Positions 5,610 to 13,063 of a DNA stretch of 13,071 nt are shown here, piece after piece. A program made the translations under genes and the position numbers. Location of the stretch: assembly GCA_033810155.1 (NCBI GenBank), contig JAPXKJ010000031.1:1-13071 (forward strand). Reading direction: 5' to 3'. The stretch's first letter is position 1; each line of letters opens with the position of its first letter. The notes beneath the pieces are model-generated. The model had not been told where the DNA came from. It ran no database searches and worked only from the letters and a program-made list of their open reading frames with translations. This DNA is from UBA3907 sp033810155 (GTDB taxonomy: Bacteria; Bacillota; Sulfobacillia; Fermentithermobacillales; Fermentithermobacillaceae).

Positions 5610-7541
5610 TTGAAGAGTACCGATAGACCAATCATTCAGAACGACAATTCATACACGGCTCAACAGATTCAGGTACTTGAAGGTCTGGAAGCTGTACGAA
5701 AGCGACCGAGCATGTATATCGGTTCTACGTCAGAAAGAGGTCTTCATCATATTTTGTATGAAGTCATTGATAACAGCGTAGATGAAGCGCTCAACGGATT
5801 TTGCACGAAAATTGATGTAGTCTTGAAAGAAGATGGGTCTGCATCATGTGAGGATAATGGGAGAGGAATACCGGTAGGTATTCACCCTAAGTTTGGTATT
5901 TCGGCTGCAGAAGTGGCTCTTACCAAACTACATGCAGGCTCCAAGTTCGGTACCGGTGGGTACAAGGTATCGGGCGGTCTCCATGGGGTAGGGGTATCTG
6001 TTGTAAACGCCCTTTCCGAATGGTTAGAGATCCGGATCAAGCAAGATGGTGGTGTTTTTTATGCTAGATTCGAACGAGGGCAGACTGTCGTCCCTCTCCA
6101 ACGCATAGGTGATGCTTCAGAAACAGGTACCTATGTAAGATTTCTGCCAGACAAAGAGATTTTCGACACTGTGGATTTTGATTTCGATACAGTCGCCCAA
6201 AGGCTGAGGGAGCTTGCCTATCTAAATAGTGGCCTGGAGATGAATCTTTACGAAGAGAAGACAGGCAGGCAAGTCCAGTACAAGTTCGATGGCGGCTTGG
6301 TAGAGTTTGTCAAAGCGCTGAACAAGAACAAGACAGTCCTACATCCGGAACCTATTTATGGAAAGGTATCCAAAGACGAAATAGATTTAGAGTTTGCCTT
6401 TCAATACAATGATTCTTACGTGGAAAATGTACAGTCGTTTGCAAACACTATACGTACGGTCGAAGGCGGAACTCACGAATCGGGCTTTAAGACTGCTCTC
6501 ACAAGAGTAGTCAATGATATGTCTAGAAAATGTGGAGCATTGAAAGACAACGATCCCAATCTTGCTGGAGAAGATATTCGCGAAGGAATAGTAGCGGTGC
6601 TCCATGTGAAACTTCAAGACCCGCAGTTTGAAGGCCAGACAAAAACCAAACTTGGCAACTCTGAGGTTGCCGGAATAGTCCAAACCATGGTTACAGAGTT
6701 TCTAACCGATTACTTTGACCACAATCCTAATCTCGTCAAGACAATTGCGCAGAAGGCTGTCCTTGCTGCGAGAGCGAGAGAAGCTGCTAGGCAGGCAAGG
6801 GAACTTACGAAAAGAAAAGGCGCCCTTGATATCACTTCTTTGCCGGGCAAGCTTACAGATTGCAGTTCAAGAAATCCTGAGGAGTGTGAACTTTTCCTGG
6901 TTGAAGGAGATTCGGCAGGCGGTTCTGCAAAACAGGCAAGAGACAGGCGGTTCCAGGCCATTTTGCCGCTAAGAGGCAAAATTCTGAATGTTGAGAAGGC
7001 AAGGCCGGATAAGGCTTTGGGACAAGAAGAAATCAGAGCAATAATCACCGCAATTGGCACTAGTTTCGGAGATGATTTCGACATAACCAAAGCCCGCTAT
7101 CACAAGATTATCATAATGACAGATGCTGACGTTGACGGTAGTCACATACGCACCCTCCTCTTAACTTTCTTTTTCAGGTACATGCCTGAACTAATTGAAG
7201 AGGGATACCTTTATATCGCTGAGCCTCCGCTTTACCTGGTTAAGAGAGGCAAATCGGAAGTGTATCTTTACTCTGATGAGGAACTTGAAGAGCACCTGGC
7301 AGAAATGAAAGGCAGTAACTATACGATACAAAGATACAAAGGTCTAGGAGAAATGGATCCACATCAATTGTGGGAAACGACTATGGACCCTAAGACCAGG
7401 ACACTCCGAAAAGTGAAAATAGTAGATGCCATGTTGAGCGATGAGATATTTACAATCCTAATGGGCAATAAGGTGGAGCCAAGGCGCCGGTTTATTGAAG
7501 AAAACGCCCATCTGGTGAAAAACCTTGACACAATAGGATAA
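5610..7541 (+). CDS. gyrB: DNA gyrase subunit B
   Basis: GyrB is the ATPase and TOPRIM subunit of type IIA DNA gyrase (GyrA2GyrB2), which introduces negative supercoils. From the chosen start it is 643 residues, the usual short bacterial form without the E. coli-type insertion. The GHKL ATPase has EVIDN with E51 and N55, DNGRGIP (82-88) and GGLHGVGVSVVNA (122-134); QTKTKLGN at 343-350 carries the ATP-contacting Lys. TOPRIM has EGDSAGGSA with E432 and DADVDG with D505, D507 and D509. QRYKGLGEMDP (574-584) is the C-terminal gyrase B motif. Two in-frame TTG codons, at 5604 and 5610, compete. The ribosome-binding site GAGGTG (5596-5601) is 8 nt from 5610 but only 2 nt from 5604, so I chose 5610. 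The preceding 112-bp spacer shows no convincing promoter or terminator. Confidence 0.97.
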   Translation: MKSTDRPIIQNDNSYTAQQIQVLEGLEAVRKRPSMYIGSTSERGLHHILYEVIDNSVDEALNGFCTKIDVVLKEDGSASCEDNGRGIPVGIHPKFGISAAEVALTKLHAGSKFGTGGYKVSGGLHGVGVSVVNALSEWLEIRIKQDGGVFYARFERGQTVVPLQRIGDASETGTYVRFLPDKEIFDTVDFDFDTVAQRLRELAYLNSGLEMNLYEEKTGRQVQYKFDGGLVEFVKALNKNKTVLHPEPIYGKVSKDEIDLEFAFQYNDSYVENVQSFANTIRTVEGGTHESGFKTALTRVVNDMSRKCGALKDNDPNLAGEDIREGIVAVLHVKLQDPQFEGQTKTKLGNSEVAGIVQTMVTEFLTDYFDHNPNLVKTIAQKAVLAARAREAARQARELTKRKGALDITSLPGKLTDCSSRNPEECELFLVEGDSAGGSAKQARDRRFQAILPLRGKILNVEKARPDKALGQEEIRAIITAIGTSFGDDFDITKARYHKIIIMTDADVDGSHIRTLLLTFFFRYMPELIEEGYLYIAEPPLYLVKRGKSEVYLYSDEELEEHLAEMKGSNYTIQRYKGLGEMDPHQLWETTMDPKTRTLRKVKIVDAMLSDEIFTILMGNKVEPRRRFIEENAHLVKNLDTIG

Positions 7542-7557
7542 GAGGGGAACTTTATCG

Positions 7558-9987
7558 ATGACAGACACTGCTCAGAAAATAGTTGTAGCACCAATAGAAG
7601 AAGAAATGAAACGCTCTTACATTGACTATTCTATGAGCGTTATCGTCTCTAGAGCTCTTCCCGATGTGCGCGATGGTCTAAAGCCTGTTCAGCGAAGGAT
7701 CATTTATTCGATGAACGAGCTTGGTGTAAGGCACGATAAGCCACACAAGAAATGTGCCAGACTTGTAGGAGAGGCCATGGGAAAATACCATCCCCATGGT
7801 GATCAAGCGATCTACGATGCTCTTGCAAGAATGGCGCAACCTTTCAACATGCGGTACCCCCTTGTAGATGGGCACGGCAACTTTGGTTCAGTTGACGGAG
7901 ATCCACCGGCTGCCATGCGTTACACCGAAGCAAGACTAACAGCAATAGCGGAGGAACTCCTTGTAGATTTGGACAAAGAAACAGTTGACTTTGTGCCAAA
8001 CTTCGACGATTCACTCAAGGAACCAGGGGTGCTACCTTCCCGAATTCCGAACCTACTCGTAAATGGATCAGCCGGAATTGCTGTAGGTATGGCAACAAAC
8101 ATACCGCCGCATAATCTAAATGAAACTATAGATGCACTAGTTGCATTAATCGAAAATCCGGACCTGAGTTCCCTTGAACTTATGAATCATATTAAAGGAC
8201 CCGACTTTCCCACGGGCGGTCTAATAGTTGGGCTAGAACCCGTAAGGTCTTTGTATACTACAGGCCGGGGAATCATGAAGGTCCGAGCTAAGGCACGGAT
8301 CGAGAAAGAAAAAACAGGAAAGCAATTAATAATCGTAGATGAACTTCCGTATCAGGTGAACAAGGCCAAGTTGATAGAAAACATAGCCGAGCTTGTGCGG
8401 GAGAAAAGAATCCAAGGTATTGCTGATTTAAGAGATGAAAGCGACAAAAGTGGGCTAAGGATAGTTGTCGAGGTAAGGAAAGATGTCGATGCCAAAGTAG
8501 TGCTGAACCAGCTTTTCAAGCATACTTCCATGGAAATTAGCTTCGGTGGTATAATGCTTGCCCTAGTGAATGGGCGGCCTGAAGTGTTGACACTCAGAGA
8601 TATGCTCTTTCACTACATATCCCATAGGGAAGAGGTTGTTACCCGCCGCACTAGATATGAACTTAGGAAAGCGGAAGAAAGAGCTCATATTCTAGCGGGA
8701 TTGGAGATCGCCCTCGCCAACCTCGATGAAGTGATTGCCATAATAAGGCAGTCAGCAGATGGGCAAGAGGCAAGAGAAAGACTGATGGGAAGGTTCAATC
8801 TCGACGAGATACAAGCAAAAGCTATCCTGGATATGAGGCTCGAACGGTTAACAAGTCTCGAGAGGGATAAGATCATCGAAGAACGGCAGGCATTACTTAA
8901 AGAAATTGAGTATCTGAGAGCCGTCCTGAGTTCAGAAAAAATGATACTAGGCATCGTCAAGCAAGAATTGGAAGATGTCAAGGCAAAATACGGAGATCCT
9001 CGTCGTACCCGTATTTTGGCAAAAGCTGAAGAAATTCAAGACGAAGATCTCATAGTCGAACAAGAAGTATCTGTAATTCTGACCGGTATGGGATATATCA
9101 AGCGCATGCCCCTAGATATCTATAGGAATCAACGAAGGGGTGGACTTGGCTCTATGGCTATGCAGACACGAGACGAGGATTGGGTTGAGAAAGTAGTCTC
9201 CACAACTACCAGGGATTCTCTACTCCTATTTACTTCGCACGGTAAGGCGTACTCGCTCAGAGTTTTTGATATACCCGAAGCTGGTAAACAGGCCAAAGGT
9301 CACCTTTTGTCCAGGCTTGTTGCGCTAGAGAAAGATGAAAAAGTGACCGCGCTCATCCCAGTTCCTTCCGACCCGGAAAATGCTGGGGACTTGTTCTTTG
9401 TCACCAAATATGGCATGTGCAAGAGAACCCCGTTTGCGGAATATTCGAGGCCTAGGAAGACAGGTCTCAAAGCGATAAACCTAAAGAAAGGTGATTCCCT
9501 AGTCCTTGCTCGACTTGTTGAAGACGGGGATCAAGTTCTGATTGGAACCTCAATGGGCAAAGGGCTCAGAATGCAAGTCGATGACGTTAGGCCCATGGGC
9601 AGGACCGCTACAGGAGTGATAGGGATAAGGCTTGAAGATGACGACTATGTTATAGGCGCAGACCCTGTTGATCCGGATTCCAAAGTGCTGCTCGTAAGCG
9701 AATTTGGGTATGGTAAGATAACAAAATCCTCAGACTTCCCTCTTCAGAAACGCGGGGGGAAGGGAGTCATAGCCCTCAAAGTAACTGAAAAGAGCGGTCG
9801 GCTAGCTATAATGCGAGTAGTCTCGTCAAAGGCAGAGGAGGCTTTGCTCGTTACTGCAGAAGGGGTAGCAATTCGGATCAGACTATCTGAGGTCAAGATC
9901 AGCCGCCGAGCTAATCTAGGCGTTCGTCTGATGAAGATTGAACCTGAAGATAGGTTGAGTGCATGTAGCATTATTGAAGGAGAATGA
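7558..9987 (+). CDS. gyrA: DNA gyrase subunit A
   Basis: GyrA cleaves and rejoins DNA through its catalytic tyrosine and wraps DNA with its C-terminal beta-pinwheel. The 809-residue protein has the breakage-reunion domain (about 1-500) with Y122 in AAMRYTEAR, and the C-terminal repeats with a GyrA box QRRGGLG at 525-531. The box marks it as gyrase rather than topoisomerase IV, although its sixth residue is Leu instead of Lys/Arg. In the quinolone-resistance region, HPHGDQAIYD places Gln at 83 (Ser in E. coli) and keeps D87. GAGGGG (7542-7547) precedes the ATG by 10 nt, and gyrB ends 16 bp upstream. The last codons contain the ribosome-binding site of the archease gene. The final 26 bp of the gene lie in the 127-bp block duplicated across the assembly gap. 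Confidence 0.97.
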   Translation: MTDTAQKIVVAPIEEEMKRSYIDYSMSVIVSRALPDVRDGLKPVQRRIIYSMNELGVRHDKPHKKCARLVGEAMGKYHPHGDQAIYDALARMAQPFNMRYPLVDGHGNFGSVDGDPPAAMRYTEARLTAIAEELLVDLDKETVDFVPNFDDSLKEPGVLPSRIPNLLVNGSAGIAVGMATNIPPHNLNETIDALVALIENPDLSSLELMNHIKGPDFPTGGLIVGLEPVRSLYTTGRGIMKVRAKARIEKEKTGKQLIIVDELPYQVNKAKLIENIAELVREKRIQGIADLRDESDKSGLRIVVEVRKDVDAKVVLNQLFKHTSMEISFGGIMLALVNGRPEVLTLRDMLFHYISHREEVVTRRTRYELRKAEERAHILAGLEIALANLDEVIAIIRQSADGQEARERLMGRFNLDEIQAKAILDMRLERLTSLERDKIIEERQALLKEIEYLRAVLSSEKMILGIVKQELEDVKAKYGDPRRTRILAKAEEIQDEDLIVEQEVSVILTGMGYIKRMPLDIYRNQRRGGLGSMAMQTRDEDWVEKVVSTTTRDSLLLFTSHGKAYSLRVFDIPEAGKQAKGHLLSRLVALEKDEKVTALIPVPSDPENAGDLFFVTKYGMCKRTPFAEYSRPRKTGLKAINLKKGDSLVLARLVEDGDQVLIGTSMGKGLRMQVDDVRPMGRTATGVIGIRLEDDDYVIGADPVDPDSKVLLVSEFGYGKITKSSDFPLQKRGGKGVIALKVTEKSGRLAIMRVVSSKAEEALLVTAEGVAIRIRLSEVKISRRANLGVRLMKIEPEDRLSACSIIEGE

Positions 9988-10088
9988 CCCTATGGGGTAG
10001 GTTTCGAGATCATAAGCCATGTCGCAGATGTGACGGTCAAAGCCTGGGGAACCAGCTTATCGGATGTGTTTGTCCAGATCTCCAAGGG
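9962..10088 (+). repeat. 127-bp contig-end duplication, copy 1
   Basis: These 127 bases, ending at the first N, are identical to 10189-10315, which begins right after the last N. The block contains the last codons of gyrA, its TGA stop and the first part of the archease gene. Exact identity, and ends that coincide with the gap edges, mark it as the overlap between two assembly contigs rather than a biological repeat. 127 is a common maximum k-mer setting in short-read assemblers. Confidence 0.95.
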
Positions 10089-10188
10089 NNNNNNNNNNNN
10101 NNNNNNNNNNNNNNNNNNNNNNNNNNNNNNNNNNNNNNNNNNNNNNNNNNNNNNNNNNNNNNNNNNNNNNNNNNNNNNNNNNNNNNNN
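10089..10188. other. 100-N assembly gap
   Basis: Exactly 100 undetermined bases, the conventional placeholder for a scaffold join of unknown size. Because the same 127 bp flank both edges, the two contigs most probably overlap and the gap length is not real. Collapsing 227 bases (100 N plus one copy) would put archease directly after gyrA. Confidence 0.95.
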
Positions 10189-10315
10189 CATGTAGCATTA
10201 TTGAAGGAGAATGACCCTATGGGGTAGGTTTCGAGATCATAAGCCATGTCGCAGATGTGACGGTCAAAGCCTGGGGAACCAGCTTATCGGATGTGTTTGT
10301 CCAGATCTCCAAGGG
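10189..10315 (+). repeat. 127-bp contig-end duplication, copy 2
   Basis: Exact copy of 9962-10088 at the left end of the right-hand contig. It repeats the gyrA tail (its stop reappears at 10212-10214) and continues without a break into archease. This copy should be used for the archease gene and copy 1 for gyrA, unless the join is shown to be real. Confidence 0.95.
10219..10256 (+). other. Disrupted or frameshifted start of the archease gene
   Basis: ATG at 10219 is ideally placed, with AAGGAG (10205-10210) 8 nt upstream and only 4 bases after the gyrA stop. In its frame it reads ATG-GGG-TAG and stops. The archease frame is one base back and runs GTA-GGT-TTC-GAG from 10224, giving VGFEIISHVADV, the conserved archease N-terminal strand. 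One extra G in the run at 10221-10224, or a -1 slip on GGG at the stop, would join the two. In the archease frame the only upstream signal is the gyrA TGA at 10212, and there is no ATG, GTG or TTG before 10257. Confidence 0.75.
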
Positions 10316-10658
10316 GATGTGGTCACTGATATTAGGCGACCACATGGTTCCTTGTCACAGAAAATGGATCATCGAAACATATGCTATGGATGTAGAGGAA
10401 CTCTTGGTTAATTTCCTCAATGAACAGATTCTACTTCTAGAAGTAAATGGGCTAGCTGTCTCCGACATTGAGGAAATCGTAATAGAACAGGTAAGTACAT
10501 CTGAGAACGCTTCGGGATGTAAGTTTCACTTAAGGTCAACTATGTTGGGTAGCCGGTTACCTGAGGTGAGTATCGAACCTGAGATCCAGATTAAGGCAGC
10601 CACTTTTTACGAAATTCAGGTCAACTCTACACATGCCCAAGTCACTTTTGACGTCTAG
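10257..10658 (+). CDS. Archease, RtcB cofactor (start uncertain)
   Basis: Archease is a small metal-binding protein that speeds RtcB guanylylation and multiple turnover in RNA ligation. The open frame from the GTG at 10257 gives 133 residues. Homologous sequence clearly continues upstream to about 10224 (FEIISHVAD), so the true protein should be about 146 residues, within the family range. Family features are the HVADV element (usually HTADV, Asp kept), MDVEELLVNFLNEQILLLE in the middle, EIQIKAATFYEIQV (usually with TYH) and the terminal TFDV that keeps a conserved Asp. GTG 10257 has no ribosome-binding site and would remove the conserved first strand and metal-site Asp. It is therefore only the longest standard-start frame, not a credible true start. 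rtcB begins 60 bp downstream, which strongly supports the assignment. Confidence 0.85.
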   Translation: MTVKAWGTSLSDVFVQISKGMWSLILGDHMVPCHRKWIIETYAMDVEELLVNFLNEQILLLEVNGLAVSDIEEIVIEQVSTSENASGCKFHLRSTMLGSRLPEVSIEPEIQIKAATFYEIQVNSTHAQVTFDV

Positions 10659-10718
10659 ACAGTATGGTGTCTTATTGTGTCTATCGGATAAAAGGATACC
10701 TTGAGGGGAGTGGTAATT

Positions 10719-12164
10719 GTGGGCACAGACTTGCAGCTGGTTCCCAGACAAAAGTGCCATTGGGTGATGCCTAAGCACGACGGCATGAAAGTGGATGGAA
10801 TCGTCTTTGCAACCGACGAGATCATCCAAGATCTAAGAGGCACCAAAGCTTTATTGCAGGTAAAAAACGTTGCATGTCTACCGGGAATTCTCAAGGCATC
10901 TCTTGCCATGCCTGATATCCATGAAGGCTACGGATTTCCAATTGGGGGCGTTGCGGCCACGGACCTAGAGGAAGGCGTAATTAGTCCCGGAGGAATAGGG
11001 TATGATATCAACTGTGGCGTCCGCCTAATGGTCTCGCACTTGTCAAAGCCCGATGTAGATGGTCATATGGATGATCTGGTGGAAGCGCTTTTTTCGTCAA
11101 TACCATCAGGTTTAGGCAAGACTGGGGTCATAAGACTATCCAAGGATGAGCTTTCAAAAGTTCTAACACAAGGGGCAAAATGGGCTGTTGCTAGCGGATA
11201 TGGATGGTCCGAAGATTTGGAATATTGCGAGGAGAAAGGATGTATGGATGGTGCCGATCCTAAGAACGTAACTGAGCGCGCCTTTTCTCGCGGCGCAGGG
11301 GGATTAGGGACTCTGGGCTCTGGAAACCATTTCATTGAAGTAAGTTATGTCGAACAGATCTATGATGAAAACGCGGCTGAGGCATTTGGTCTTTTTGAGA
11401 ATCAAGTGGTCTTCTGGGTACATTCTGGTTCTCGGGGTTTGGGCCACCAAGTCTGTACTGACTATCTAAACATAATGAGAAGATGTGTTTCTAAGTATGG
11501 GATCTCCCTCCCCGACAGGCAATTGGATTGTGCGCCAACTATGTCTGATGAAGGGAAGCGGTACTTTTCGGCCATGGCTGCAGCGGCCAATTATGCCTGG
11601 GCAAACAGGCAGGTCTTAACTCATTACGTTCGAGAAGCCACAGCTAAGACTTTGGGAAAGAGCGCTGAGGAATTGGGCATGCGGTTAATGTATGATGTAG
11701 CTCACAATATTGGTAAGATAGAAGAACATAGCATTGATGGAAAGAAGAAAAAGGTACTTGTGCACCGAAAAGGAGCTACTCGAGCATTTGGCCCCAACCA
11801 TCCGGATATCCCTGCCGAATACGCAGAAATAGGTCAGCCAGTCTTGGTTCCCGGAGATATGGGCAGAGCTTCTTACGTGCTTAAGGGTTCGAAGAGAGCC
11901 ATGGAGTTTTCTTTTGGGTCTGCATGTCATGGTGCGGGAAGGGCTCTTTCGAGGACACAAGCGAGAAAAGGGATTTCGGCTGACGAATTGCGAAAGGACC
12001 TTAAGCGTTCGGGTGTCATAGTTAGATCTGCCACGGCGAAGGGTTTGGTTGAAGAAGCTCCAGAGGCCTACAAAGATGTTGACGTAGTTGTAGAAGCTAC
12101 GGCTTGTGCAGGTTTGGCGGACAAAGTAGCCCGCCTACGCCCTATGGGAGTAATCAAAGGATAA
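10719..12164 (+). CDS. rtcB: RNA-splicing ligase RtcB
   Basis: RtcB joins RNA 3'-phosphate or 2',3'-cyclic phosphate ends to 5'-OH ends, using GTP and Mn2+ through a histidine-GMP intermediate. From GTG 10719 the protein is 481 residues. All metal and nucleotide ligands are present: D96 and C99 in GYDINCGVRL, H204 in GSGNHFIE, H235 in WVHSGSRGLG, H329 in DVAHN, and H404 in SACHGAGRALSR as the guanylylated histidine. These numbers nearly coincide with those of characterised RtcB proteins, which supports this start. GAGGGGAG (10703-10710) is 8 nt upstream. In-frame TTG 10701 and GTG 10710 are alternatives with poorer spacing. MPDIHEGYGFPIGG is the family hallmark, with E where W is common. Archease lies immediately upstream, a known functional pairing. 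Confidence 0.96.
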   Translation: MGTDLQLVPRQKCHWVMPKHDGMKVDGIVFATDEIIQDLRGTKALLQVKNVACLPGILKASLAMPDIHEGYGFPIGGVAATDLEEGVISPGGIGYDINCGVRLMVSHLSKPDVDGHMDDLVEALFSSIPSGLGKTGVIRLSKDELSKVLTQGAKWAVASGYGWSEDLEYCEEKGCMDGADPKNVTERAFSRGAGGLGTLGSGNHFIEVSYVEQIYDENAAEAFGLFENQVVFWVHSGSRGLGHQVCTDYLNIMRRCVSKYGISLPDRQLDCAPTMSDEGKRYFSAMAAAANYAWANRQVLTHYVREATAKTLGKSAEELGMRLMYDVAHNIGKIEEHSIDGKKKKVLVHRKGATRAFGPNHPDIPAEYAEIGQPVLVPGDMGRASYVLKGSKRAMEFSFGSACHGAGRALSRTQARKGISADELRKDLKRSGVIVRSATAKGLVEEAPEAYKDVDVVVEATACAGLADKVARLRPMGVIKG

Positions 12165-12214
12165 CGATAGGTATTTTGTGGGACCGATTTCTAAAGATGT
12201 TTCCCTTTTAGGCG

Positions 12215-12235
12215 GCCGGTACTTAGATACCCGGC
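12215..12235 (+). promoter_or_regulatory. Small GC-rich hairpin before mtnP
   Basis: GCCGG-TA (12215-12221) can pair with TA-C-CCGGC (12228-12235), leaving one bulged C and a 6-nt loop. It ends 6 nt before the strong mtnP Shine-Dalgarno (12242-12247). No T run follows, so it is not a standard terminator. It may affect translation of mtnP, or be incidental. Confidence 0.3.
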
Positions 12236-12253
12236 AGAAGGAGGAGGTATATT

Positions 12254-13063
12254 GTGATTTGCACAGAAAACAGAGCTGATATTGGCGTTATCGGTGGGAC
12301 CGGTTTTTACACTTTTCTAGATGATGCGGAAGAAGTTCAAGTCGACACTCCCTACGGTTTCACGTCGGATGCAATCTCATTAGGAGTTTTGGCAGGAAAG
12401 CGAATTGCGTTCTTACCGCGACACGGTAAGAAGCACCAGTATCCACCACACATGGTAAACTACAGGGCCAATTTGTGGGCGCTGAAGAAACTGGGAGTAT
12501 CTAGGGTTCTGGGTCCTTGCGCAGTCGGGAGCTTACAGCCCGACGTGCACCCAGGCGATTTTGTGTTTTGTGATCAGTTTGTTGATCGAACCACTGGAAG
12601 GAAAGACACTTTCTATGATGGACCCAAGACTGTTCACTTGAGTTCGGCGGATCCTTATTGCTCCGAGCTTAGAGAGATAGGAATACGCGCTGCGGAGGAA
12701 CTAGGTTTGCGGTATCATCCTGATGGAACTATGGTAGTGATCCAAGGGCCAAGGTTTTCTACGAGGGCGGAGTCGAAGTGGTTTTCTTCGATGGGCTGGA
12801 AGGTAGTGAACATGACTGGATATCCTGAGGTCATGCTGGCGCGGGAACTGGGTATGTGTTACCTGAACCTATCGCTAATAACTGACTACGACGTTGGACT
12901 TGAGGGCAGGCCTGACATAAAACCTGTGACCGCAGAAGAAGTTACAAGAGTCTTTGAGGAGCATAACGAACTTCTCAAGCGCCTTGTCGCGAAAATCATA
13001 GAAGACATTCCTGATGCAGTTCATTGCTCATGTCATGATGAACTCCAAAAGATAAGAGGTTAA
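12254..13063 (+). CDS. mtnP: S-methyl-5'-thioadenosine phosphorylase
   Basis: This enzyme phosphorolyses 5'-methylthioadenosine, a by-product of polyamine and related S-adenosylmethionine-dependent reactions, to adenine and methylthioribose-1-phosphate. The 269-residue protein has the nucleoside phosphorylase family phosphate-site GGTGFY (14-19) and PRHG (55-58), HQYPPHMVNYRANLWALK (61-78), QGPRFSTRAE (164-173), NMTGYPE (186-192) and TDYD (210-213). The Met in NMT and the Asp residues in TDYD are those expected for adenine-type substrates; guanine/hypoxanthine enzymes carry Asn there. A C-terminal Cys-Ser-Cys (258-260) resembles the CXC motif of thermophilic relatives. The start is GTG 12254 with GAGGAGG (12241-12247) 6 nt upstream. 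A new Shine-Dalgarno-like AAGGAG follows the stop (13062-13067), so another gene probably starts just past the window. Confidence 0.93.
   Translation: MICTENRADIGVIGGTGFYTFLDDAEEVQVDTPYGFTSDAISLGVLAGKRIAFLPRHGKKHQYPPHMVNYRANLWALKKLGVSRVLGPCAVGSLQPDVHPGDFVFCDQFVDRTTGRKDTFYDGPKTVHLSSADPYCSELREIGIRAAEELGLRYHPDGTMVVIQGPRFSTRAESKWFSSMGWKVVNMTGYPEVMLARELGMCYLNLSLITDYDVGLEGRPDIKPVTAEEVTRVFEEHNELLKRLVAKIIEDIPDAVHCSCHDELQKIRG

Noticed and set aside
9984..10247. Frames running through the N gap on both strands
   Set aside because: They depend on undetermined bases and on the duplicated contig ends, so they are assembly artefacts.
9962..10315. 127-bp direct repeat as a real duplication or attachment site
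   Set aside because: Both copies end exactly at the N run and are identical, which fits a contig k-mer overlap far better than a biological repeat.
10211..10411. ATG overlapping the gyrA stop (ATGA) as the start of a separate downstream gene
   Set aside because: That frame reads an unrecognisable Cys/Arg-rich peptide out of frame with archease and ends at 10411. It is a shadow frame.
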